From a virus: 34,380 nucleotides of DNA. Location of the stretch: the IMG/VR virus record IMGVR_UViG_3300037502_001885, positions 1 to 34,380 of that record, one strand, 5' to 3'. Both the position numbers and the translations under genes were made by a program. Positions 24,293 through 30,098 of this stretch are shown piece by piece; within the stretch, counting starts at the first letter, position 1; the number at the start of each line of letters is the position of its first letter. Under the pieces are notes generated by a model. That model searched no databases. It was not told the DNA's origin and was given only the letters and a program-made list of their open reading frames with translations.

Positions 24293-24744
24293 GCAGTCGC
24301 TCCGGTGGCCACGCGCCAGTCGCGGTACTCGGCCATCAGCCTGGCGAACAGCTGGGCAGCTGTTGGCGACTGGTCCAGCTCGGCCCGGCTCTCGATGCGG
24401 CAGTAGTCGCGGACGTACTCGGCGGCCACTTCCTCGCGCTCGGCCTGGCTGGCTGGCAGGTAGCCCACGGCACCAGCCACGAACTCATGGAAGGTGCTGT
24501 CCTTGCAGACCTGGACAGCAGACAGCGCCAGGGCGTTGTTGCGCTTGACCGGCTTGGTGTCGCTGCCAGGATCAATCGGTTGTTCGTCGTCGCCGATCTG
24601 GATCAGCACGGCCATGAATCGCTGGCCTGCAGTGCGCCCCTTGCGGACGGTCAGGTGGCGGAAGGCTTCAAGAGCATCCTGGTCGGGCAACCAGAATGTG
24701 ACCTTGGCCCCGGTGGTGTGGCTGTCAGTCCAGCCAGCGAGCAT
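24289..24744 (-). CDS. Conserved phage hypothetical protein
   Basis: A 151-aa protein starting at ATG 24744 after a strong AAGGAGAG. A GTG at 24780 overlapping the upstream stop is an alternative that would add 12 residues. The N-terminal half ('TFWLPDQDALEAFRHLTVRKGRTAGQRFMAVLIQIGDDEQP') is a small alpha-beta unit that I associate with phage early operons but cannot name. The C-terminal half is helical ('EREEVAAEYVRDYCRIESRAELD'). Coupled by GTGA to the Ref-like nuclease. No catalytic motif seen. Confidence 0.68.
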   Translation of the reverse strand: MLAGWTDSHTTGAKVTFWLPDQDALEAFRHLTVRKGRTAGQRFMAVLIQIGDDEQPIDPGSDTKPVKRNNALALSAVQVCKDSTFHEFVAGAVGYLPASQAEREEVAAEYVRDYCRIESRAELDQSPTAAQLFARLMAEYRDWRVATGATA

Positions 24745-24776
24745 CAGCTCTCCTTGGTATGCGGGACGAACATCGC

Positions 24777-24896
24777 TCACAGCAACCTCCAGCCCAGCAG
24801 GAACACGGTCCAGTAGAACTTGGCCACGAATCCCAGGACCATCAGGATCGCGCAGGTTGCGGCAATGAATGCCAGTGCGTTGCTGAGGAACTTCAT
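24777..24896 (-). CDS. Small single-pass membrane protein (39 aa)
   Basis: ATG 24896 shares bases with the stop of the upstream gene (ATGA), and the TGA at 24777 overlaps the GTG alternative start of the next gene. The 39-aa product has one membrane segment ('LAFIAATCAILMVLGFVAKFYWTVFLLGW'). Such tiny membrane proteins are frequent in phage early operons. Function unknown. Confidence 0.55.
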   Translation of the reverse strand: MKFLSNALAFIAATCAILMVLGFVAKFYWTVFLLGWRLL

Positions 24897-25225
24897 GCCA
24901 CCCTCCACACGCGAAGCATTCGGGCGTGCGACTCGGGTCGGCCTGCACGGATGAAACTGTCGGTGGCCTTGCACAGCCCTGCGCTTTGCGCGGATTTCGT
25001 CAGTGCGCCCCAGGCATTGATGCTGGCGGGTTCTTCCAGCCCGGCCTGCTCGGCATAAATGCGGAACTGCTCAAAGGTGAACAGCTCGCAACCGTCGTCC
25101 ATGCGGTCACACAAAAACTGGCGCAGGTAGTCCAGCGCCTTCGCTACCCATGGGCTGCCGGCCTTCATCAGTGCCAGGTCTTGCCCGTAATCTTTGCGCC
25201 TGACGGCGGCTCCTGTTGTGCTCAT
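24893..25225 (-). CDS. Winged-helix-like phage protein
   Basis: A 110-aa protein: 'KALDYLRQFLCDRMDDGCELFTFEQFRIYAEQAGLEEP' then 'SINAWGALTKSAQSAGLCKATDSFIRAGRPESHARMLRVWR'. The helix content and the C-terminal basic strand-loop look like a small winged-helix fold found in early operons of proteobacterial phages. It lies directly downstream of the helicase-loader-like gene (3-base gap), so a replication role is plausible. No function is established here. Confidence 0.65.
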   Translation of the reverse strand: MSTTGAAVRRKDYGQDLALMKAGSPWVAKALDYLRQFLCDRMDDGCELFTFEQFRIYAEQAGLEEPASINAWGALTKSAQSAGLCKATDSFIRAGRPESHARMLRVWRVA

Positions 25226-25228
25226 GAT

Positions 25229-25819
25229 TCAGTCCTTCTTCATCTTCATGTGGTCGATCAAATCTTTCAGCTTGGCTCGTATCTCCGGCGGCGGCCCACT
25301 GGTGGCCATCGGCGGCAGCGCCTTCATGGCGGGCGGAATGGGCTTGTGGTCCCGTTCGCGCATGTAATGATCCAGCGCACGTTCCCACCTGGCGCGAATC
25401 GTCGGGTAACTGTTGTTGCGCATGTCGAAGCTGCCCAGCTCCACGGCGGCCCAAAAGATCGCCGGGTGCGACCACGGCGCATCCCTGCCTTGATCGCGCA
25501 AGGCCAGGTTGCGCACGGCCTCGACGTAGGCGCTGTGAGCATCAACGGGCGGTCGGCACATGGCCATGAACTCAGGCAGGGTCGGCGGGAACTTGAGTGC
25601 TCTGCAGCCATCCAGGCCGCGCTGCAGCTCCGGGCCGGTGAAGCCGGCCAGCTCGTTGGCCCATTCGTCCATCACCATGTCCATCGGTATCCCGGCAAAA
25701 CGGTCCTTGAACAGCTGGCCGTAGCGGGCCATGAACTTGGCAAACAGCTTGTCGATCCACTCGCGTGGCAGCGGCTTGGTTTCACTCGTTGACTTGGGTT
25801 GCCATAACGTCAATGACAT
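25229..25819 (-). CDS. Helicase-loader-like replication protein (lambda P-like position)
   Basis: A 196-aa protein from ATG 25819. The frame is open further upstream, but that part overlaps the initiator gene. Sequence includes 'REWIDKLFAKFMARYGQLFKDRF' and 'VMDEWANELAGFTGPELQRGLDGCRALKFPPTLPEFMAMCRP'. This arrangement (helical N-terminus, 'PTLPEF' turn) is typical of phage replication P-like proteins, which bring the host DnaB helicase to the origin. It follows the initiator gene with a 38-base overlap, as lambda O and P are adjacent. The C-terminus is Pro/Lys rich. Confidence 0.7.
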   Translation of the reverse strand: MSLTLWQPKSTSETKPLPREWIDKLFAKFMARYGQLFKDRFAGIPMDMVMDEWANELAGFTGPELQRGLDGCRALKFPPTLPEFMAMCRPPVDAHSAYVEAVRNLALRDQGRDAPWSHPAIFWAAVELGSFDMRNNSYPTIRARWERALDHYMRERDHKPIPPAMKALPPMATSGPPPEIRAKLKDLIDHMKMKKD

Positions 25820-26567
25820 CGCCGCCTCCTGTTGCTTGATTGCCTTGGTCCTGCAGCCAGTTGTCCCAGCTCGGGTGGTGCTTCTTTCGTGCGCTCTGCG
25901 GGGTAGCCGTTGCGGACGTGCCTTGCAGCCAGTCGGCGTTGAACCCTTGCCACCCACGGGCGCAGCAGGTCTCCAGTGCAGCCTGCAGCGTGATGCCAGC
26001 CTTGCCAGCCTCGGACTTGATGCGATCAAGGGCGGTGCTGGTCAGCGGTGACCGCTTGGCCTTCCGGATGGCCAGGAAGTCGGTCCACACCCTTTCGTCA
26101 ACATCCTCCGGCCTGACAACACTGCCGCGTTTGCGCGGCGGTTCTACTGTTTCGTCAGAAACAGTATTTGGTGTTGGTGTTGGTGTTGGTGTTGGTGTTG
26201 GTAGCTCAACGTCGGTTGAGCGGACGTTAAGCGTTCGTTCAGCGTTCGCTCGACGGGCGTTCACGGATGCGGCGGCAGATGCGCGAGCTTTCGCTTGTTT
26301 GTCCTGCATTCGGCTGATTTCCTCGTCGCAGCGGTCGTGTCGCCAGCCATCGGCGTCAAGCTGAAAAAACTCGTTCAGCACGGCCTCCACTTCGGGCAGG
26401 TTGCTGCGCAACCGGATCAGCCTGGCGACTTCTGCGGGGTCAGGCGGCAGCGGACTCTCTCGCAGGTAATAGGCATCGAGCATTCGCCGGTAGGCCAGGT
26501 CTTCCAGCGGCTCCAGGTGTGCGGTGTGGGCGGCATAGTCGCCCAAATGAAATGGGTAGTAGTTCAT
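25782..26567 (-). CDS. DUF1376-containing replication initiator (lambda O-like)
   Basis: A 261-aa protein from ATG 26567. The N-terminal ~80 residues are the DUF1376/YdaU type ('YYPFHLGDYAAHTAHLEPLEDLAYRRMLDAYYLRESPLP'), thought to bind DNA in a winged-helix way. Residues ~85-140 form a linker with a Pro-Thr repeat (123-133). The C-terminal part ('RVWTDFLAIRKAKRSPLTSTALDRIKSEAGKAG') is like domains that meet the helicase loader. The linker-coding DNA holds hairpins and iterons that could be the origin. Its ribosome site AAAGGGG lies inside a long inverted repeat, so its translation may be controlled by RNA structure. Confidence 0.8.
   Translation of the reverse strand: MNYYPFHLGDYAAHTAHLEPLEDLAYRRMLDAYYLRESPLPPDPAEVARLIRLRSNLPEVEAVLNEFFQLDADGWRHDRCDEEISRMQDKQAKARASAAASVNARRANAERTLNVRSTDVELPTPTPTPTPTPNTVSDETVEPPRKRGSVVRPEDVDERVWTDFLAIRKAKRSPLTSTALDRIKSEAGKAGITLQAALETCCARGWQGFNADWLQGTSATATPQSARKKHHPSWDNWLQDQGNQATGGGDVIDVMATQVNE
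26124..26264. other. Candidate replication origin inside initiator gene
   Basis: Dense structure over 140 bases: GCCGCG-TTTG-CGCGGC (26124-26139), ACTGTTTC-GTCA-GAAACAGT (26146-26165), five tandem GGTGTT units (26170-26199), GCTCAAC-GTCG-GTTGAGC (26204-26221), and three GCGTTC elements (26231, 26242, 26257). It lies in the part coding the poorly conserved linker of the initiator, exactly where lambda has its origin in gene O. Confidence 0.45.
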
Positions 26568-26752
26568 GATTCCCCTTTGGTTGGGCGCACTCGGGTGAGA
26601 ATTCCGAGCAGGGCCAACCGTTGCGGTTGTGAACGGGCCGAATGCGCCCACCAAAGGGGAATGCTGTTCGACCTGCTTATGCGCTTCTCACGGCGCTGGG
26701 TTGATTTTATGGGCGACCCATCGGGTGCCCATTGAAAAGCCCTGTAAATCAC
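26564..26752 (-). CDS. Possible 62-aa ORF between Cro-like gene and initiator
   Basis: GTG 26752 overlaps the stop of the Cro-like gene (GTGA), and the TGA at 26564 overlaps the initiator start (ATGA), the same coupling used across this operon. The product is Arg/Ser/Trp rich ('RAFQWAPDGSP', 'STQRREKRISRSNS') and matches nothing I know. Most of its second half is the long inverted repeat, so the region may be a structured leader instead. It occupies the place of lambda cII. Confidence 0.3.
   Translation of the reverse strand: MIYRAFQWAPDGSPIKSTQRREKRISRSNSIPLWWAHSARSQPQRLALLGILTRVRPTKGES
26569..26662 (-). other. Long inverted repeat / three-way-junction RNA over initiator ribosome site
   Basis: Arms 26569-26589 and 26643-26662 are complementary over 20 positions with one bulged base. 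Inside lie CTCGG/CCGAG (26590-26594, 26604-26608) and CAACCG-TTG-CGGTTG (26615-26629). In the minus-strand transcript the 3' arm contains the AAAGGGG ribosome site and ends one base before the initiator's ATG (26567), so folding would hide it. A recombination site is the alternative. Confidence 0.7.
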
Positions 26753-27081
26753 TCGACTTCTTCCGGCTGTTCGGCTGTCTTGGCCAGCAGGCGCTTGCGG
26801 GCACGCAGAAACTCGGTAGCCGGGGGTAGCTGACGGGCAGGATTCGATCCGGCACGCGGCACGCCAGCGATCAGTAGCTCCAGGTCCGGCTCGTAAGGCG
26901 CCGTGTGCTTGCGGGCTAGCTCCAGAATGCGCAGGGCCTGTGCACCGCCGGGCTTCTTGATGCCGTAGCGCATCATGCGAAAGTAGGACAGTGAGCTACC
27001 CAGCTCGTCCACGATCTTCTGGATGTTCTCGGTGCCCACGGCATCCCAATACTCTCGGAAATTCATCGGTTTGCGTTTCAT
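26749..27081 (-). CDS. Cro-like helix-turn-helix regulator
   Basis: A 110-aa protein from ATG 27081 with AAAGG upstream; ATG 27066 is the alternative. The N-terminal ~60 residues form a helix-turn-helix ('YWDAVGTENIQKIVDELGSSLSYFRMMRYGIKKPGGAQALRILELAR'), and the C-terminal part is basic and flexible. It is divergent from the HTH gene at 27326, with a 244-base operator-containing region between them, as for lambda cro and cI. It begins the leftward early operon and may repress its own promoter and the divergent one. Confidence 0.7.
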   Translation of the reverse strand: MKRKPMNFREYWDAVGTENIQKIVDELGSSLSYFRMMRYGIKKPGGAQALRILELARKHTAPYEPDLELLIAGVPRAGSNPARQLPPATEFLRARKRLLAKTAEQPEEVE

Positions 27082-27325
27082 GTGTTGCCTTTCGGTGTTG
27101 CTATCGGACAGGAATTGAAGCGACGCAGATGGTAGCCGTTGAGGTTGCGAGTGGCAACAGTTCAAACAGCCGTTGCAGCATGTGCGCAACATGTCCGCTT
27201 GTCAGTACATCTTTTGTCACCTGTTCGATCTTGGTGCGATGTGCTTTCATCCGGGCCGCTAGATTCCAGGTGGGTTGCTGTGCTACCTTTTCGGCTATCG
27301 GTGGATAGCCATCGGGGAGCCAAAC
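27082..27325. promoter_or_regulatory. Divergent control region between Cro-like and repressor genes
   Basis: Leftward promoter on the minus strand: TTGCCA (27157-27152), 17 bases, TACCAT (27134-27129). Operator-like elements are GTTGC-N5-GCAAC (27144-27158), CATGT-N5-ACATG (27179-27193), and GGCTATC-GGTG-GATAGCC (27293-27310), the last just before the repressor's GGGGAG ribosome site. I could not pick a convincing rightward promoter by eye. Confidence 0.55.
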
Positions 27326-27760
27326 ATGGACATCAACGAAATCCGGATGCGGAACTACAAGACCCTGATGCAGCAGTACCGCAACAGAGAGCTTGATCGT
27401 GGCGAGCCAGAGCGAGGCCTGTTGAATCGCTTTGGCGAGCACACGGGGATCAGCCCCCGGTACCTGTCGCACGTCAACAACGGGCGCAAGCACTTGGGTG
27501 CAGATTCGTGTCGGAAGATGGAGCAGGCGTTTCGCTTGCCCCACGGTTGGATGGACCAGGACCACTTGGGCGGCCCAGCGCCGGGAACTCGGGCAGAACG
27601 CGAGTACCTGGAGCTGGCACTAAAACTGTTCCGCGAATCACCGGTTGAAGCGCAAGGGGTGTTGCTGCGCTACATGTCGGACCGGATGATGGGTGCGGCC
27701 ATTAAGCCCGAGGGAGAAAGTGACGCAAGACCCAGACGCAGTAGAGCGACAGCGCGATGA
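27326..27760 (+). CDS. Small HTH repressor (cI-like position)
   Basis: A 144-aa protein from ATG 27326, preceded by GGGGAGCC. Residues ~33-78 form a lambda-repressor-type helix-turn-helix ('LLNRFGEHTGISPRYLSHVNNGRKHLGADSCRKMEQAFRLPHGWMD'). The remaining part is a helical domain ('REYLELALKLFRESPVEAQGVLLRYMSDRMM'), with no LexA-type peptidase (no Ser/Lys cleavage domain), so RecA-mediated self-cleavage is not expected. It is divergent from the Cro-like gene and likely controls it through the shared operator region. The 3' end overlaps the next ORF. Confidence 0.75.
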   Translation: MDINEIRMRNYKTLMQQYRNRELDRGEPERGLLNRFGEHTGISPRYLSHVNNGRKHLGADSCRKMEQAFRLPHGWMDQDHLGGPAPGTRAEREYLELALKLFRESPVEAQGVLLRYMSDRMMGAAIKPEGESDARPRRSRATAR

Positions 27761-27947
27761 AGTCGCCGAAGCGCCTTGTGAGCTGTATCAATTCGCGGCC
27801 ATGCTGCAGTCGGTCCCAGCAGGGGAGCGGGCCAGGGTTTTGGACACCCTGCAGGCCCTTGCAAGGCCCTGCAGCAGGCCCCAGCAGCAGGGGCCAGGGG
27901 TGACCCCCAGCAGGGGCCAGGAAACCCCAGCAGGGCCAAGCCCCTGA
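27720..27947 (+). CDS. Small ORF downstream of repressor
   Basis: A 75-aa ORF from GTG 27720 with GAGGGAG upstream, overlapping the repressor's end by 41 bases. The first ~45 residues ('DPDAVERQRDEVAEAPCELYQFAAMLQSVPAGERARVLDTLQALA') are a credible helical protein. The rest is low-complexity Pro/Gln/Gly read from the G/C-rich repeat region, so the gene may have run into the repeats after losing its original end. Function unknown; a repressor companion is possible. Confidence 0.45.
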   Translation: MTQDPDAVERQRDEVAEAPCELYQFAAMLQSVPAGERARVLDTLQALARPCSRPQQQGPGVTPSRGQETPAGPSP

Positions 27948-28227
27948 TTTGTTGCCAAAAAACAACAGCCACAGGGGCCAGTTTTGGGGCCTCTGGGGGG
28001 CTTTTTTGCCTGGGGTGGTGCCAGGGTGGCCAGGGGCCAAAAAAAAGCCCCTGGGGGCCTGGTTTTGGCCTTGCCTGGGGGCTTGCCTGGGGTGGCCCTG
28101 GGGCCTGGGGGAATGCCTGGGGGTGACCTAGGGTAAACCCTAGGTGGTGGCCTGGGGTGGCCTGGGGGGTGACCCTGCAGGGCCAGCGATCAATCGGAGA
28201 GAAGTCACCGGCCCTGCATTGCACGGG
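27948..28227. repeat. G-rich non-coding repeat region between convergent operons
   Basis: No convincing gene. GCCTGGGG occurs seven times between 28008 and 28167 (28008, 28073, 28085, 28103, 28115, 28150, 28160). Hairpins: CAGGGGC-CAAAAAAAA-GCCCCTG (about 28031-28053) and CCTAGGGT-AA-ACCCTAGG (28127-28144). T- and A-runs beside G/C stems could stop transcription from both sides. Runs of three to six G on the plus strand allow G-quadruplexes. Confidence 0.75.
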
Positions 28228-28557
28228 TCAGGTCGGCATGGTCTCGCGTCGTCGCGGGGCTGGCAACTGTCGGCGGCTGATCTTGTCGATCAGCGACTCA
28301 CCCTGCGCGATGGCCGCTCTGGTCATGTCGCTCGGGTAGGCGTCCGGGTCGCTTGCGATACCTGTCAGGGCCAGCAGCAGGTAGCGGGCTTCGCGCAGCA
28401 GTTCGGCCTCGCGCTTGTACCCGCCAATCTCCAGGTGCTCGATGGCGTCCTTGGGTTCGGGTTCGGTGGTCTGCGCGTGCTGCAGTCCGCCATCGTCTGG
28501 CGGCGCGAACGGGGCCAGGCATTCTTGAAAGATCGGGTGAACGTGGTCGTTGCTCAT
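28228..28557 (-). CDS. Small hypothetical protein
   Basis: A 109-aa protein: an N-terminal segment with 'HVHPIFQECLAPFAPPDD', then helices 'DAIEHLEIGGYKREAELLREARYLLLALTGIASDP' and 'DMTRAAIAQGESLIDKISRR'. No family recognised. It is the last gene of the leftward operon and ends beside the G-rich repeats. The start overlaps the preceding gene's stop (ATGA). Confidence 0.65.
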   Translation of the reverse strand: MSNDHVHPIFQECLAPFAPPDDGGLQHAQTTEPEPKDAIEHLEIGGYKREAELLREARYLLLALTGIASDPDAYPSDMTRAAIAQGESLIDKISRRQLPAPRRRETMPT

Positions 28558-28814
28558 GCGGGTTGCTCCATGTGTTCGCAGATTGTTTGGTCAATGTCGT
28601 CACGGTCACGGTCGGTCAGCTTGCGTTCAAGCCAGGGGGCGGGTCGGCCCCGCTGGTCGAGCACGTCCCAGGTGCAGTCCGTGTAGCCGTAGTAGTCGAG
28701 GTCGCTGGGTGCGTTGCGCGAGTAGCTGCCCTGCACTGATTCAAAGTCGATGACTCCAATCAGGCAGGGGATGCCCTGCAGCCGGTAGGGCACTTCGGCG
28801 ATGTACTTGCTCAC
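28554..28814 (-). CDS. Conserved phage hypothetical protein
   Basis: An 86-aa protein that looks like a small beta-rich unit: 'KYIAEVPYRLQGIPCLIGVIDFESVQGSYSRNAPSDLDYYGYTDCTWDVLDQRGRPAPWLERKL'. The YRLQGIPC...GSY...DYYGY pattern recalls small proteins from other proteobacterial phages, of unknown function. ATGA overlaps join it to both neighbours, so it is translated as part of a coupled series. Confidence 0.68.
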   Translation of the reverse strand: MSKYIAEVPYRLQGIPCLIGVIDFESVQGSYSRNAPSDLDYYGYTDCTWDVLDQRGRPAPWLERKLTDRDRDDIDQTICEHMEQPA

Positions 28815-29032
28815 TGCAGTGGCCTGCCAATTGCATTGGCCACCAGCTGCAGCGCCTCGGCTCGGGCTGCGTCGAGCTGGCCACAGATCGCCAGGTGCTC
28901 CACATGGTCAAGGTCGCCCAGCGTGTCGGTGCCTGCGCCCTTGGTGACGTGGTGGCCACGGCTTTCCAGTTCCTCGATCAGGTCGTCGGTGTCGAAGTCG
29001 TCAAGGTCGATGTGAACAGAAACGTAGGGCAT
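28811..29032 (-). CDS. Small acidic hypothetical protein
   Basis: A 73-aa protein from ATG 29032, which shares its A with the stop of the upstream membrane peptide. It is strongly acidic at the start ('HIDLDDFDTDDLIEELESRGHHV'), with a helical end ('EHLAICGQLDAARAEALQLVANAIG'). The frame is open upstream, but that part runs through other genes. Function unknown. Confidence 0.6.
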   Translation of the reverse strand: MPYVSVHIDLDDFDTDDLIEELESRGHHVTKGAGTDTLGDLDHVEHLAICGQLDAARAEALQLVANAIGRPLQ

Positions 29033-29157
29033 CACGGTCTCCAAACAAAAAGGTCGTAAGCGCAGGCCGCAATCACGGCCAGCAGCAGGATCACGCGCCA
29101 GGCGCGGTCGCCGTGGGTCATGCCCTCGGCGTGGAAGTCGAACAGGTCGTGCTTCAT
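29032..29157 (-). CDS. Small membrane peptide (41 aa)
   Basis: ATG 29157 overlaps the stop of the upstream gene (ATGA), and the TGA shares a base with the next ATG. The product has a polar start ('MKHDLFDFHAEGMTHGDRAW') and one membrane segment ('RVILLLAVIAACAYDLFVW'). The coupling at both ends is the best evidence that it is real. Function unknown. Confidence 0.5.
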   Translation of the reverse strand: MKHDLFDFHAEGMTHGDRAWRVILLLAVIAACAYDLFVWRP

Positions 29158-29336
29158 GAGGACCACCAGGCAACCAGCAGTGCGGCCAGGCCGACACCGA
29201 TGACCAGGGCCAGGACATAGCCACCAATCCGCTGCCAGTGCGGTTCGCGGTACGCCATCGGGCGCACGCTGGTGTAGCCATAGGTGAAGGTGCAGTCGGC
29301 CAGGGTGCGGGGGGTTTGTGTGTGAGAGGGTTTCAT
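29154..29336 (-). CDS. Small membrane protein (60 aa)
   Basis: A 60-aa protein from ATG 29336, preceded by the AACCGGAG ribosome-site context seen four times in this operon. One C-terminal membrane segment ('GGYVLALVIGVGLAALLVAWW') follows a polar start. ATG 29258 is an internal alternative. Coupled to the next tiny membrane peptide. Function unknown. Confidence 0.52.
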   Translation of the reverse strand: MKPSHTQTPRTLADCTFTYGYTSVRPMAYREPHWQRIGGYVLALVIGVGLAALLVAWWSS

Positions 29337-29581
29337 TTGCGTTGCTCCGGTTGTTTGGGTTGGGGTTTGTTGCAGTCAGGGCAGCTGCATTTCATGCCGC
29401 CCTGTTTCTGGTTGACGCCTGTCTGCCAGGCAGCATCGGCAGCTGCCCGGCTGACGCGGTTTTCGATCAGCAGTCGGGTAAACCTGGCGCGGTCGCCGTG
29501 GTAACCGGCGAGCCGCATGTAGGCCAGTGCGTTGGCCCTGGTCACAGCTGCGCCCGGTTGGGTTGGCAGTCGTAGGTCCAT
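29333..29581 (-). CDS. Small protein with Cys-rich C-terminus
   Basis: An 82-aa protein: the N-terminal part has 'AVTRANALAYMRLAGYHGDRARFTRLLIENRVSRAAADAAWQTG', helix-turn-helix-like in content. The C-terminal 'MKCSCPDCNKPQPKQP' has C-x-C-x2-C, which might bind zinc but lacks a clear fourth ligand. It overlaps both neighbours (40 bases with the upstream gene, ATGA with the downstream one). Function unknown. Confidence 0.58.
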   Translation of the reverse strand: MDLRLPTQPGAAVTRANALAYMRLAGYHGDRARFTRLLIENRVSRAAADAAWQTGVNQKQGGMKCSCPDCNKPQPKQPEQRK

Positions 29582-30033
29582 TCCTCGACGCCATCGAGCA
29601 GGGTCTTTTCTTCCTTGCCCTGGTCGTCAAAGGTCTGCATGAATGGCGCAGGCACCCGGACCTCCTTGGGGTGCAGCCATTGCACTGATTCGCGCAGCAG
29701 CTGCAGGGGCAGAGTGCAGTCGGCGGTGTCGCCGTCCGGTGTGTCGCGCACCAGGATGGCCACGCCAGCGAACGGGTCGGTCACGCTGTCGCCATGGCGC
29801 AGGCAGAAAAAGCCCTGCGTGTCCCAATCGCAGAGCACGCCCTCGTCGTGGATGTAGATGCCGTGGCCAGCGCCCAGGCTGACGTGCTCCAGGTAGCCGG
29901 GCTGTTCGCGGTGTTTGAAGATCAGGTCAACCAGGCCAGCGTATGTGCTGCCCTCGCTGTCGCGCTCCACGTCGCAGTAATCGACGGTGCGGGTGATCGG
30001 GTCGATGATGATTGCCTTGAGATTCGTGTTCAT
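29542..30033 (-). CDS. DUF3846-like conserved phage protein
   Basis: A 163-aa protein from ATG 30033, preceded by AACCGGAGC. The N-terminus 'LKAIIIDPITRTVDYCDVE' and the middle 'GHGIYIHDEGVLCDWDTQGFFCLRH' and 'PFAGVAILVRDTPDGDTADCTLPL' follow a pattern seen in small proteins of many phages (DUF3846-like), with no known enzyme activity. Likely a cytoplasmic early protein. Its place after the AAA+/VWA-like pair suggests joint expression, not proven joint function. Confidence 0.6.
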   Translation of the reverse strand: MNTNLKAIIIDPITRTVDYCDVERDSEGSTYAGLVDLIFKHREQPGYLEHVSLGAGHGIYIHDEGVLCDWDTQGFFCLRHGDSVTDPFAGVAILVRDTPDGDTADCTLPLQLLRESVQWLHPKEVRVPAPFMQTFDDQGKEEKTLLDGVEEWTYDCQPNRAQL

Positions 30034-30098
30034 GGTTTGCTCCGGTTGGTGATTGGTTGGGTAGGAAAGCGCCCCAGCGGGTAGCCGAGGCGGGCAAG

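Noticed and set aside
26569-26640. Possible tRNA in the structured region before the initiator
   Set aside because: No T-loop consensus, no acceptor stem with a suitable 3' end and no plausible anticodon arm; the cloverleaf-like impression comes from the three-way junction.
26661-26738. A 24-aa plus-strand ORF with AAAGGGG before its ATG
   Set aside because: The ribosome site is simply the second arm of the inverted repeat. The ORF is short, lies opposite the leftward operon and has no supporting context.
28254-28271. A further ACAGTTGCCAG copy on the minus strand
   Set aside because: It is inside the coding end of the 28228-28557 gene, has no -10 at a proper distance and no gene to drive.
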